Of a DNA stretch of 8,681 nucleotides, positions 1 to 7,384 are shown piece after piece. Numbering within the stretch: the first letter of the stretch is position 1; each line of letters opens with the position of its first letter. The notes beneath the pieces were generated by a model that was given only the letters and a program-made list of their open reading frames with translations, did not search any database and was not told the origin of the DNA. Source of the stretch: Eubacterium sp. UBA5416 (GTDB taxonomy: Bacteria > Bacillota > Clostridia > Lachnospirales > Lachnospiraceae); the NCBI GenBank assembly GCA_002409525.1, contig DHNM01000040.1, positions 132,761 through 141,441 of the forward strand. The letters run 5' to 3'. Position numbers and translations under genes: made by a program.

Positions 1-45
1 TTTCATGCAAGCATGAAACGCATAAGTTTTCGACCCTGGTATCAT
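1..45. repeat. Palindromic sequence at the window edge, possible half of a long hairpin
   Basis: Bases 1-18 read TTTCATGC-AA-GCATGAAA, a perfect inverted repeat. It is followed by CGCATAAG and then GTTTTCGACCCTGG at 27-40, ending just before the stop codon of the YitT-family gene. The second part (TTTTCGACCC) resembles the TTTTGACCCC core of the repeats near 2104 and 8673. The 1-18 palindrome may be the tip of a longer stem whose left arm lies outside the window. It lies immediately 3' of the YitT-family gene, so it could also act as that gene's terminator or mRNA 3' stabiliser, but no clear T-run is visible. The palindrome itself is certain; membership of a repeat family is inferred. Confidence 0.45.
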
Positions 46-46
46 A

Positions 47-889
47 TTATACGTTGTGGAATCCTTTTCCTATGATTTCGCTTGTGTTCGATATCAGGAT
101 GAAGGCTGCCGGCTGTTTTGTTTTTATATAATTGCGGAGAGCAACTGCCTGGGGGCGGTTTAGAGCTGTAAAGATTATATATTTATCTTTTCCTGTGAAT
201 GCGCCCTGTGCATAGGTGACTGTGGCGCTCCGATCCAGTGTGTGTACAATATAATCACAGATCGGCTCAGGTTCATCGCAGACCACATTAAAGTATTTCG
301 ATAGATTTAAGCTCTCAATAAAGGAGTCAATCATAAATGAACGGGCAATCAGTCCTAGGGACGAATAGAGGCCTGTCTTTATGCCGAATACAAAGAAGCT
401 TGAGATGGAAATCAATACATCTGAAAGAATCAATGCGTTACCAATATCTATACTGGTATATTTTTTCATAATCATAGCGATCACATCTGTCCCACCGCTG
501 GATGCTCCAATGTTAAACAGAATAGCTGACCCAAGGGATGGCAGTAAAAGTGCAAAACAAAACTCAAGCATGGGCTGGTCAGTCAGAGGATGGCTTAATG
601 GCTGAATGCGTTCTAAAAGGGAAAGTGTGACTGAGAAGAGAATGCTGCAGTAAGCGGTCTTTTCTGCAAATTTTCTTCCGAGTATAATCCATCCAAGGAT
701 TAGCAGTGCCATGTTTAATATCAAGTTAAAGTCACTGGCTGACATGAGATGCGTCTTGGCGAGAAGCACTGCCAGACCTGCAATTCCGCCAAAGGTGAAA
801 TTGTTTGTGAATTTGAAGTAATATGTTCCGATTGACATGATCAGTGTACTTACGGTCATCATCAGAAAATATTTAATTTTATCCTGCAT
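47..889 (-). CDS. YitT family integral membrane protein (DUF161 plus DUF2179)
   Basis: The 280-residue protein has the normal length and layout of the YitT family. There is a hydrophobic N-terminal half with about five membrane segments (roughly residues 7-24, 33-48, 54-71, 79-92, 110-127), a further segment near 152-170, and a soluble C-terminal DUF2179 domain (about 203-278). Family signatures seen are the GASSGGTD motif at 128-135 and the C-terminal AAFILISNTSEIIGKGF run (261-277), which closely fits the DUF2179 consensus. The family is widespread in Firmicutes; its transport substrate is not established and I do not assign one. The ATG at 889 has only a weak, distant GGGG as ribosome site, 11 nt away, but no better start is visible. 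The gene has its own promoter at 935-963 and lies beyond the terminator at 976-1018, so it is probably not part of the glycan operon. Confidence 0.9.
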   Translation of the reverse strand: MQDKIKYFLMMTVSTLIMSIGTYYFKFTNNFTFGGIAGLAVLLAKTHLMSASDFNLILNMALLILGWIILGRKFAEKTAYCSILFSVTLSLLERIQPLSHPLTDQPMLEFCFALLLPSLGSAILFNIGASSGGTDVIAMIMKKYTSIDIGNALILSDVLISISSFFVFGIKTGLYSSLGLIARSFMIDSFIESLNLSKYFNVVCDEPEPICDYIVHTLDRSATVTYAQGAFTGKDKYIIFTALNRPQAVALRNYIKTKQPAAFILISNTSEIIGKGFHNV

Positions 890-934
890 ATAAATATTTA
901 CCCCGTATGTTGTTTATTTTGGATCTCTAACGGA

Positions 935-963
935 ATTGTAACGCGGAGAAATTCAAAAGTCAA
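935..963 (-). promoter_or_regulatory. Sigma-A type promoter of the YitT-family gene
   Basis: Read on the minus strand, TTGACT (958-963) is followed after exactly 17 bp by TACAAT (935-940). Each box is one base from consensus. Transcription would start near 928 and give a leader of about 40 nt before the ATG at 889. No operator-like palindrome overlaps it, so it looks constitutive. Confidence 0.7.
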
Positions 964-975
964 CGTACCCGATAA

Positions 976-1018
976 AAATTGAGTCAGTTCACATAACTTT
1001 TATGAACTGAGCCAATTT
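976..1018 (-). terminator. Rho-independent terminator after the sialidase-fold gene
   Basis: The arms 976-991 and 1003-1018 pair over 14 of 16 positions (8 bp, a 2x2 internal mismatch, 6 bp) around an 11-nt loop. On the minus strand the stem ends in AATTT and runs into TTATC, giving a U-rich tail. It begins 12 nt after the stop codon at 1030 and lies before the separate promoter of the next gene. It is the likely end of the glycan operon. Confidence 0.75.
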
Positions 1019-1029
1019 GATCAAATAGT

Positions 1030-2037
1030 TCAGAAAATACGTATTTGCCAGAATGATATAGTTTTTCGTTTCCAGGTATAGGTGATAAACACATCTTTAC
1101 CCTCAGCAATAATTGCAGGATACGAAAACTCTGCCCATTCCTCATTTTTATCATATGGGATATAATCCAACACTTCTGGTTCACTCCATGTTTTCCCATT
1201 GTCTACAGAAACACAAAATGCAATACAAGAACGAGCCGCCCAATTTCCGGATATCGGATTATAGACCAGCACCAATTCTCCATCCTGAAGCCTTGCCAGA
1301 TCTATTCCACAGTTGTTATTTGGAAGTGACGTTCTCAACGCCGGTGACCAGCTATATCCCCAATCCTTTGAGTTACTCTGATAAATCGCTCCCTCACTGC
1401 TTCGCATCAACATGTGCACGGTATTATATTCATCCTGCCACAAAGTTGGCTGAATAAATCCAGTCCCATTTAGTTTACTTCTATTCAGGGGAACGTTTTC
1501 GCTTTTTCTCCATTTGATCCCATCCTCTGTAATATCTACAAAGCATTTCCAATCTCCGTCCTCGGTCGATGCAGGTGCAAGAATAGAACTATCTGATAAT
1601 ATGATGCACTTATTCTTCACGGGTCCCCTGCCACCATAGTCTCCCGGAACCAGTTCGTGCCCGACAGACCAGGTTTTTCCGCTGTCGTTCGATTCTTTTC
1701 TTATTGTCTGCCATCTGGATATTTTTTTACCGACTTTATAAAATAATAAAAGTCTTTCATCAATCACATATAACACCGGATTCCAGCAGGGAACTCCCTC
1801 TTGATCTGCAATTTTTCTCGGTTTGTTCCAGTTACCGCATTCTCTTTTTGTAAACCAGATGGCCACATCCGCAGCTCCTTCTCGTTCACCCGCAAACCAT
1901 GCAGCTCCCAGTGTCTGATCCGGAAGACGACAGATCGTCGAAGCATGACAGCATGGAAAGTGAACTTCTGGCTGAAATATATGTTGGTGTTCAATTACCT
2001 GATATTTAACATTCAAACCTGACAAATCTGTAAACAC
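1030..2037 (-). CDS. Sialidase-fold (BNR/Asp-box) glycosidase-like protein, no signal peptide
   Basis: This 335-residue protein has four Asp-box motifs (S-x-D-x-G-x-x-W type): SNDSGKTW at 116-123, ITEDGIKW at 169-176, SKDWGYSW at 223-230 and SVDNGKTW at 277-284. They indicate a six-bladed beta-propeller of the sialidase fold. The pattern HAST (31-34), AAWFAGEREG (45-54), MRSSEG (211-216), NNNCGID (240-246), FSYPAI (304-309) and YTWKR (320-324) fits the BNR_2/COG4692 'predicted neuraminidase' group rather than classical GH33 enzymes. The FRIP motif of GH33 sialidases is not seen, so sialic acid release is unproven. There is no signal peptide, so it is probably cytoplasmic. The start is uncertain: the longest frame begins with GTG at 2037 but has almost no leader to its GAG-rich sequence, whereas TTG at 2025 has GAGGTG 8 nt upstream and would give 331 residues. 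The gene follows the GH18 gene after 91 bp that contain a hairpin and a possible promoter. Confidence 0.8.
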   Translation of the reverse strand: MFTDLSGLNVKYQVIEHQHIFQPEVHFPCCHASTICRLPDQTLGAAWFAGEREGAADVAIWFTKRECGNWNKPRKIADQEGVPCWNPVLYVIDERLLLFYKVGKKISRWQTIRKESNDSGKTWSVGHELVPGDYGGRGPVKNKCIILSDSSILAPASTEDGDWKCFVDITEDGIKWRKSENVPLNRSKLNGTGFIQPTLWQDEYNTVHMLMRSSEGAIYQSNSKDWGYSWSPALRTSLPNNNCGIDLARLQDGELVLVYNPISGNWAARSCIAFCVSVDNGKTWSEPEVLDYIPYDKNEEWAEFSYPAIIAEGKDVFITYTWKRKTISFWQIRIF

Positions 2038-2048
2038 CTCATCTCGCG

Positions 2049-2077
2049 ATTGTATGATTCCACGTAGTGCGTAACAA
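2049..2077 (-). promoter_or_regulatory. Possible internal promoter for the sialidase-fold gene
   Basis: On the minus strand TTGTTA (2072-2077) and TACAAT (2049-2054) are separated by 17 bp. The -10 box is one base from consensus and the -35 box two bases off. Transcription would begin around 2042, leaving a very short leader; this works best with the TTG start at 2025. The gene may therefore be expressed partly apart from the upstream operon. The evidence is only positional. Confidence 0.3.
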
Positions 2078-2092
2078 TTTATGTATCATAGC

Positions 2093-2119
2093 GGGCAAAA
2101 TACTTTTGACCCCAACATC
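2093..2119. repeat. Dispersed palindromic repeat, copy between the GH18 and sialidase-fold genes
   Basis: GGGCAAAA (2093-2100) faces TTTTG-A-CCC (2104-2112) across a 3-nt loop, an 8-bp hairpin with one bulged A. The right part, CTTTTGACCCCAACATC (2103-2119), is an exact reverse complement of 8653-8669. It lies 9 bp downstream of the GH18 stop codon. No T-run follows on the minus strand, so it is a poor terminator. It is more likely a REP-like dispersed element or an mRNA processing/stabilising hairpin. Confidence 0.6.
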
Positions 2120-2128
2120 GTTTGTATT

Positions 2129-3157
2129 CTACCTTTGTCTGTCTATATCCATGTTTTTACGAATCCACCCCGTCAGTGTATGTGTTTTATCACATCCGTA
2201 CTCCCAGTACATGATTCCATAGAGATGCTTCTTTTTCATATAATTCACTTTACATTTCAGTGATTCTTCATCATCATAGCTGATAAAGGTCTCGCCATTA
2301 TACAGGTATGCTGCCTTGGCATCCTTATCCCAGTATCTGACATAGCCATTTTTATTAATGTAGTCATCCACAAGTGTATGATAGGGTGGACCGTAATTCC
2401 CCACTGTTTGTGCCATTTGATTAAATCCGTGATCAATATCCGGTACCTTCCTCCACTCTCTGGAATAAAAGGCTGCTCCCAGTACAAGTTTTTCTCTTGG
2501 AACTCCTGCCCGGATAAAATATTCAACTGCTTTGTCGGCACTTGCAGAAAAGAGATCGACTTGATTCGAATAAAGACCGGTATGATGACCCGTCAAATTG
2601 GTAAATCCGCCTTTTAGATCATATGTCATCAACTGTACATAATCCAAATAACGCTGGACTTCGTACATCTGTGTACATCGTGTAAAATATTCATCTCCTC
2701 CCGCTGCAATTGACAGGAAATATTCACGGTCACCACCCTGATTAAACACAGTTCTGAATTCTTTCATCAACAGTGTAAAATTTTCTTTATCTCTTCTATC
2801 ACCATCGATTCCGCCGACACGAATGCACGGATATTCCCAGTCGATATCAATTCCATCCAGTGAATACTCCTCAACAATCCCCATAGCGGACATGACCAGC
2901 AATTCTCTGCTATTTTGTGTCATGGCAGCATCTGAAAATCCCGGAGCACCCCATCCTCCTATCGACAGAAGAATCTTAAGTTTTGGATTTTGTACCCTGA
3001 TCTGTGATAAAACAGGTTTGCATTCCGGATGATCCCAACTCGCTCTCCCGTCCTTTATCACTCCAAAAGCAATATTGATAATGTCTAGATCTCTAATATC
3101 CGAAACAATGACTTCTTGTAAATCTTTTGTTCCTACATACGCTATTAATTTGCTCAT
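2129..3157 (-). CDS. Glycoside hydrolase family 18 (chitinase/endo-N-acetylglucosaminidase type), cytoplasmic
   Basis: This 342-residue protein is a single GH18 TIM barrel. Numbered from the start used here, it shows SIGGW on strand 3 (65-69), the catalytic DGIDIDWE signature with proton donor Glu108 (101-108), QLMTYD on strand 6 (175-180) and GIMYWEYG on strand 8 (314-321). All acidic residues of the DxxDxDxE motif are present, so it should be active. GH18 enzymes use substrate-assisted catalysis and need an N-acetyl group next to the cleaved bond, which points to chitin-like or GlcNAc-GlcNAc substrates. There is no signal peptide, binding module or anchor, so it probably acts on imported oligosaccharides. 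An ATG 11 codons upstream (3190) is in frame but has no ribosome site; the ATG at 3157 has GGAAGAG 8 nt upstream. It lies 55 bp after the fucosidase gene. Whether it is a chitinase, an ENGase or an exo-acting enzyme cannot be told from the sequence. Confidence 0.9.
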   Translation of the reverse strand: MSKLIAYVGTKDLQEVIVSDIRDLDIINIAFGVIKDGRASWDHPECKPVLSQIRVQNPKLKILLSIGGWGAPGFSDAAMTQNSRELLVMSAMGIVEEYSLDGIDIDWEYPCIRVGGIDGDRRDKENFTLLMKEFRTVFNQGGDREYFLSIAAGGDEYFTRCTQMYEVQRYLDYVQLMTYDLKGGFTNLTGHHTGLYSNQVDLFSASADKAVEYFIRAGVPREKLVLGAAFYSREWRKVPDIDHGFNQMAQTVGNYGPPYHTLVDDYINKNGYVRYWDKDAKAAYLYNGETFISYDDEESLKCKVNYMKKKHLYGIMYWEYGCDKTHTLTGWIRKNMDIDRQR

Positions 3158-3165
3158 CTCTATTT

Positions 3166-3172
3166 CTCTTCC
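3166..3172 (-). promoter_or_regulatory. Ribosome binding site deciding the GH18 start
   Basis: GGAAGAG on the minus strand ends 8 nt before the ATG at 3157. The alternative ATG at 3190 is preceded by ACAAAATTTTT without any purine-rich site, so the shorter protein is preferred. The SKLIAYVG beginning also looks like the natural first beta strand of a GH18 barrel. Confidence 0.65.
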
Positions 3173-3212
3173 ATCTTTGCTTTCTGTCATAAAAATTTTG
3201 TCTGTTGCTCAA

Positions 3213-4589
3213 TTATTTCTTTTCAATTTTATAAACCCTGGCAATTGGTGTATCCAAATCCGTTTTCAGATTACGAATCATTAATCCATGATCTTTTTTC
3301 TCAAATGCGACTTTTTCATCTGATCCGGCAATCTTTACATTTCCAACTTTCCCATCATAGGGAATCCATACCGTTTCAGGCAGAACCGTGTTCTCATCCG
3401 GGAACATTTCCAGAGCATAAACTGTACCTTTCTTCTTTGTAAATGCAATATTATCCTTTTTATATGGTGCGCATACTCTGGTTTCATAAATTGCCTCTCC
3501 ATACTTTCGAAGCCATTCACCCATTCCCCTTAAAGTTCTTTGCGCCCCCTTTGGAAGTCTTCCATCTGGCTGCGGCCCGACATTAATTGCAAGGTTTCCA
3601 CCCTTGGCTACGATATCTACCAAGAGATTTATAACTTCTCGGGGTGATTTATACTCATCTTCATAGGCAAATGAGAAAGATGTCCCTAACGTAATGCAGC
3701 TTTCCCATGGAACACCCAGAGGTTCATCAGGCACGCATTGCTCTGGTGTAATATAGTTTTCATATGGTCCGCCAACAGTGCGGTCTGCACAAAGCATTCC
3801 CGGCTGCCATTTTCTGATCTCGTCAATGATTCTTCCAAGCTGAATATCCTGACCGGAATCTTTGCAGACCCATCCGGCATCAAACCACATGATGTCAATC
3901 TGACCATACTGACCAGCCAGTTCTTTAATCTGATTTTCTGTGAATACGACAAATTTTTTCCATTCCTCCGGATGCTGTGCCGGAACATAGGAAGGCCCTC
4001 TCCACATATAGTCCCCTCTTGCATATCCTTTCGCCCAGTAATTATCCACATGCCAGTCAGCTTTTGAGAAATATGCCGCTATGCCAATACCTCTCTTACG
4101 AAATGCTTCGAATAAATGTCCACAGATATCCGCATATTTTCCGGTATGGTAAGGACAGTCTTCCCCTGTGATCTTATAATCAGAATACTTTGTATCCCAC
4201 ATGCAAAATCCGTCATGATGTTTTGTAGTAAATATCAGATAGCGTGCACCCGCATCAGCGGCAATATCTGCCCACTGTTCTGGTTCAAAACGGATCGGGT
4301 TAAAGGTCTTATTCAGGTCTTGATATTGTTTTTTGAATTCCTTCCCACTTACTTCCCAGTCTATCCCTGTTCTGGACCACTGCGCATCCGCATCAGAAAG
4401 TGCCCAGGACTCCACAATTCCCAGCTGAGAATAAGGCCCCCAGTGCATCATAAGTGCCAGCTTCTGGTCCTGAAACCACTCCAGTTTCTTAAGAACTTTT
4501 TCATCATCGGGCCAGATATAGTCATCTGCAGCGCTATAGCTATGTACTCCCTGTTCTACCACATCTTTCTCTTTTTCTTTCATTTTCAT
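3213..4589 (-). CDS. Alpha-L-fucosidase, glycoside hydrolase family 29, cytoplasmic
   Basis: This 458-residue protein is a typical bacterial GH29 enzyme that removes terminal alpha-L-fucose with retention. The catalytic TIM barrel spans about residues 30-370, with MMHWGPYSQLG near 47-57, the fucose-binding TTKHHDGFCMWDT block at 121-133 and the nucleophile motif IDIMWFDAGW at 231-240 (Asp237 the likely nucleophile). A PWESCITLG segment (294-302) is typical of the region that carries the variable acid/base. A C-terminal beta-sandwich follows (about 371-458). There is no signal peptide, so fucose is probably released inside the cell from imported oligosaccharides. The ATG at 4589 has AGGA a few nt upstream; a second ATG two codons on is possible. 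It lies between the transporter genes and the GH18 gene, and a strong hairpin separates it from the transporter. Linkage specificity (alpha-1,2, 1,3, 1,4 or 1,6) cannot be read from the sequence. Confidence 0.93.
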   Translation of the reverse strand: MKMKEKEKDVVEQGVHSYSAADDYIWPDDEKVLKKLEWFQDQKLALMMHWGPYSQLGIVESWALSDADAQWSRTGIDWEVSGKEFKKQYQDLNKTFNPIRFEPEQWADIAADAGARYLIFTTKHHDGFCMWDTKYSDYKITGEDCPYHTGKYADICGHLFEAFRKRGIGIAAYFSKADWHVDNYWAKGYARGDYMWRGPSYVPAQHPEEWKKFVVFTENQIKELAGQYGQIDIMWFDAGWVCKDSGQDIQLGRIIDEIRKWQPGMLCADRTVGGPYENYITPEQCVPDEPLGVPWESCITLGTSFSFAYEDEYKSPREVINLLVDIVAKGGNLAINVGPQPDGRLPKGAQRTLRGMGEWLRKYGEAIYETRVCAPYKKDNIAFTKKKGTVYALEMFPDENTVLPETVWIPYDGKVGNVKIAGSDEKVAFEKKDHGLMIRNLKTDLDTPIARVYKIEKK

Positions 4590-4645
4590 TCCGTCCTTTC
4601 TGATCTACAGATATTGAATTTAAATTTCATATCACATTTAAAATC

Positions 4646-4676
4646 TATCTTATAAGATAAGAAAAGCATATTACAA
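4646..4676 (-). promoter_or_regulatory. Possible weak promoter with a 14-bp palindrome upstream of the fucosidase gene
   Basis: TTGTAA (4671-4676) and TATAAG (4649-4654), read on the minus strand, are 16 bp apart. The -10 box lies within the perfect palindrome TATCTTATAAGATA (4646-4659). This could give hydrolase-specific transcription, possibly under a repressor. The palindrome is real, but AT-rich DNA makes such matches common, so the promoter call is weak. Confidence 0.25.
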
Positions 4677-4700
4677 CATAACGTAATATGCTTTTCTTAT
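4657..4700 (-). terminator. Perfect 18-bp hairpin between the binding protein and fucosidase genes
   Basis: The arms 4657-4674 and 4683-4700 pair without a mismatch around an 8-nt loop. On the minus strand the second arm ends TGCTTTTCTTAT and runs into CTTATAAG, so the 3' side is U-rich though not a pure T-run. It starts about 30 nt after the binding-protein stop codon. A partial terminator or 3'-end stabiliser here would make the binding protein and permeases more abundant than the downstream enzymes, as is common in sugar ABC operons. Confidence 0.65.
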
Positions 4701-4731
4701 TATCATGTCAGCAAAACGATCACATTCATCT

Positions 4732-6381
4732 TTACTTGGCGATTCCATCAAGTCCTCTCATCTTTACCCAGTCTTCCAGACCCAGTGATTTAAGTCCGTC
4801 TACATAACTCTGCCACTGAGCGTCATCATCAACATCCTGTTCGCCCATGACAAACATGGCCTGCTGTTGATTAAAGTAATCATTCAAGGCTGTGCTGATA
4901 TCTGAATAACGGTCGATATCATCGAGGGGAATCCAGTTTTCTGTGATGATATCCTTTGTTAGATCCGGTTCATATTGTTCTTCTAATGCCTTCTTCTCAT
5001 CATAAGCGGGATTTTCCTCTTTAAATTCGAAATCTGCCGGCAGATATTTTGGGAGTTCCTGTATCCAGAGATTTCCCCAACTCAGTTTTTCCTGCTCATC
5101 TTCCGGAAGAGATGAGATATCTTTAATAACGTAATCGTCACCTTCTTTAATCACATCCACTCCGACAGGTCCCTTATTACATCCGATTCCATTTTCAAGT
5201 TCAAACGCATTATCAAACCATCGGCAGATGATTTCCGGATTTTTTGCATTATCCGTAATAACAGCTTGAGTTCGAAATGTGCTAAACCCGTCGGTATCGC
5301 GGAGCCAAATACCATCTTTGTCTGTGTTTAATACAGGAAGCGCAGAAAACTCACTCTTCTGAGTAGGATCATCCATTACAATACCAGAGAATTCATTACT
5401 GCCATATGCAATCGAAGTGCCGTACAGATCTTTGTTTCCCTTTCCTTCCCAGGTGGCACTGTCCTGAGTAAAAAGTTCTGTATCAATCAATCCTTCCTTG
5501 AACAGTTTATGGAACCAGCTCAAAAACTTCCTGTATTCTTTGCCGGCGCCTCCATAAACAACTTTATCTCCTTGTATCGCAACACCGAATTTATTCATTG
5601 GCAGACCAAAATATCCTGTCATTGCCTCAATATGCTTATTATTTGGGTCAGTAGAGAATGGAATTTCATCATTGACATTACCATTTCCATTTGCATCCTG
5701 ATCTTTAAATGCCTTTAAAACATCTTCGAATTCATCGGTAGTCTTGGGCACCTCCTTATTGACGTTTTTCAGCCATCGCTCATTGATCCAGGGTGAATAA
5801 CCAACAGTGGTATCCCCTGTGACATATGGGATTCCATATATATGTCCGTCTGGAGCTGTCATCTGTTCCCTGACACCTGGCAGATCAAGAACTTTCTCTA
5901 TATTCGGGCAGTACTTTTTGAAAATGTCCTCAAGTGGGATAAATACACCCTGCTGAACGCCATAAGTCAGTATCATACTGTCATTCAACGTCCATCCACC
6001 AATGACATCAGCATAATCACCTGAATTCAAATCCAGATTCAACCTTTCTGTCGCTGTCTCATAGGGAAAACGTCTTAGCTCTACATCCACATTTGTCTGT
6101 TTTTTAAATTCATTTAACATGTAGAAATCATCAGATTCATTTGAATTATCCACAAAGATAGAAAACTTGTAATCTCCTTCCTTGTCGACCAGAGGAAGCC
6201 CTTCGCTGTTCATCAGACCATTGACCTTACCATTCTCATCTACCGTATCTTCTGCCGTAGAAGATGTTTCTTTACTGCTTTTTCCGCTGTTAGATTTCGT
6301 TGAGCCTTGTCCACCACATCCAGTTAGCGCAGTAGTACATGTGAGCGCCGCCAATAATAATGAAACTGCTTTTCTTTTCAT
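4732..6381 (-). CDS. Lipoprotein sugar-binding protein of an LplABC-type ABC importer
   Basis: This 549-residue extracellular solute-binding protein is of the large class paired with LplB/LplC permeases. The N-terminus is a lipoprotein signal: KRK, a hydrophobic stretch, then the lipobox LTGC with Cys22 as lipidation site. A Ser/Thr-rich linker (about 27-48) precedes the binding domain. Visible features are the first lobe (YKFSIFVDN at 71-79, SGDYADVIGGW at 120-130, IYGIPYV at 181-187) and an EF-hand-like acidic loop (D227, D229, N231, G232, D238) that probably binds calcium. It would be anchored on the outer face of the membrane and deliver an oligosaccharide to the two permeases encoded just upstream. 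GGAGG stands 8-9 nt before the ATG at 6381. The ligand cannot be derived from the sequence; the neighbouring fucosidase and GH18 genes suggest a fucosylated N-acetylhexosamine oligosaccharide. Confidence 0.92.
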   Translation of the reverse strand: MKRKAVSLLLAALTCTTALTGCGGQGSTKSNSGKSSKETSSTAEDTVDENGKVNGLMNSEGLPLVDKEGDYKFSIFVDNSNESDDFYMLNEFKKQTNVDVELRRFPYETATERLNLDLNSGDYADVIGGWTLNDSMILTYGVQQGVFIPLEDIFKKYCPNIEKVLDLPGVREQMTAPDGHIYGIPYVTGDTTVGYSPWINERWLKNVNKEVPKTTDEFEDVLKAFKDQDANGNGNVNDEIPFSTDPNNKHIEAMTGYFGLPMNKFGVAIQGDKVVYGGAGKEYRKFLSWFHKLFKEGLIDTELFTQDSATWEGKGNKDLYGTSIAYGSNEFSGIVMDDPTQKSEFSALPVLNTDKDGIWLRDTDGFSTFRTQAVITDNAKNPEIICRWFDNAFELENGIGCNKGPVGVDVIKEGDDYVIKDISSLPEDEQEKLSWGNLWIQELPKYLPADFEFKEENPAYDEKKALEEQYEPDLTKDIITENWIPLDDIDRYSDISTALNDYFNQQQAMFVMGEQDVDDDAQWQSYVDGLKSLGLEDWVKMRGLDGIAK

Positions 6382-6405
6382 TCACTTTTCCTCCCTATAA
6401 TATAC

Positions 6406-6418
6406 TACGCTTCGCGTA
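6406..6418. other. Small hairpin between the second permease and binding-protein genes
   Basis: TACGC (6406-6410) and GCGTA (6414-6418) form a 5-bp stem with a 3-nt loop in the 55-bp gap, just upstream of the binding-protein ribosome site. It could mark an mRNA processing or protection point that raises binding-protein expression. It is short, so this is a weak call. Confidence 0.25.
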
Positions 6419-6436
6419 ATTATTTCCTTCACTTGA

Positions 6437-7372
6437 TCAACCTTTCACGGACCCAATCATGACACCTTTTACAAAATACTTCTGTATAAAAGGATATATA
6501 ACCAATACCGGAATACTGCTTATGATGATCAGTGAATATTTCATGACATCAATCAGCTGTTGTTTCTCACGGAGTGCCAGCCTTGCTGCCGCTGTGGCTG
6601 CCGTCTGAGACAATGCTGTCTGGTTCGTGATCAGTATGTTTCTGAGCACAAGCTGAAGTGGGTATCTTGTCTTATCTGATATATAAACTAATCCTGAAAA
6701 ATATTCATTCCAGTGTCCGACCCCATAATATAAAACCAGAATTGCGATAATTGCTTTCGAAAGTGGAAGCGCTATCTTGAAGAAAAACCTTCCCTGTGTA
6801 CATCCGTCTATTTCTGCAGCCTCGTACAGTTCTTCCGATATATTTGACTTAAAAAATGTTCTTGCCACAATCATGTTATAGACACTCAAACTTCCCGGAA
6901 GAATCAAAGCCCACATGGTATTTAACATGTTCAAACCTTTAATAACCAGATAAGTAGGAATCAAGCCACCGCTGAAAAACATCGTCACCATGTAAAAAAT
7001 TGTAATTGGTTTTTTTCCGCTGAAATTACTTCGTGACAGGGCGTATGCCGTTGGGAGCGTGACAACCAGGTTTACAATAACACCACATACCGTGTACACA
7101 ATAGAATTGGCAAAGCCTCTCATAACCTCATTATTTTTAAATACTTCAGCATAACCTTTTAGTGTGAATCCAATTGGCCTCCAAAGTACTTCACCACCGG
7201 ATACAGCTGCCGGCTTGCTGATCGAAGAGATGATGACCCAGTACAGTGGGTAGGCCGTGATGATTAGGATCAGAGTTAAAAGGATAAAAGAACCAGTATC
7301 AAAAGCAACATCTTCTCTACATCGTTTTATTTTTTTCTTTTTTTGTTTCTGTGTTATGCTTTTTGAACTCAT
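6437..7372 (-). CDS. Carbohydrate ABC transporter permease, LplC/YtcP-like
   Basis: This 311-residue inner-membrane subunit has a lysine-rich cytoplasmic N-terminus (9-17) and about six membrane helices (roughly 27-50, 90-112, 122-142, 152-171, 205-218, 278-296). The EAA loop (EAAEIDG at 184-190, continuing to LPL at 202-204) docks the ATPase. The C-terminal YFVKGVMIGSVKG is typical of the CUT1/LplC group. It pairs with the LplB-like permease to form the channel for the sugar captured by the downstream lipoprotein. It begins 12 bp after the stop of the first permease; GGAGG stands 7-8 nt before the ATG at 7372. No ATP-binding subunit is encoded nearby, so a shared MsmX/UgpC-type ATPase is expected from elsewhere in the genome. 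Confidence 0.93.
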   Translation of the reverse strand: MSSKSITQKQKKKKIKRCREDVAFDTGSFILLTLILIITAYPLYWVIISSISKPAAVSGGEVLWRPIGFTLKGYAEVFKNNEVMRGFANSIVYTVCGVIVNLVVTLPTAYALSRSNFSGKKPITIFYMVTMFFSGGLIPTYLVIKGLNMLNTMWALILPGSLSVYNMIVARTFFKSNISEELYEAAEIDGCTQGRFFFKIALPLSKAIIAILVLYYGVGHWNEYFSGLVYISDKTRYPLQLVLRNILITNQTALSQTAATAAARLALREKQQLIDVMKYSLIIISSIPVLVIYPFIQKYFVKGVMIGSVKG

Positions 7373-7384
7373 CTCATCTCCTCC

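Noticed and set aside
3158..3190. The 11-residue N-terminal extension of the GH18 protein
   Set aside because: It is charged (MTESKDGREIE), is not a signal peptide, has no ribosome site before it, and carries the ribosome site of the downstream ATG within it.
4116..4655. A 179-codon open frame on the plus strand
   Set aside because: It lies antisense to the fucosidase gene and runs on into the AT-rich gap. Its sequence is Phe/Ile/Cys-rich with no family resemblance, as expected of a shadow frame.
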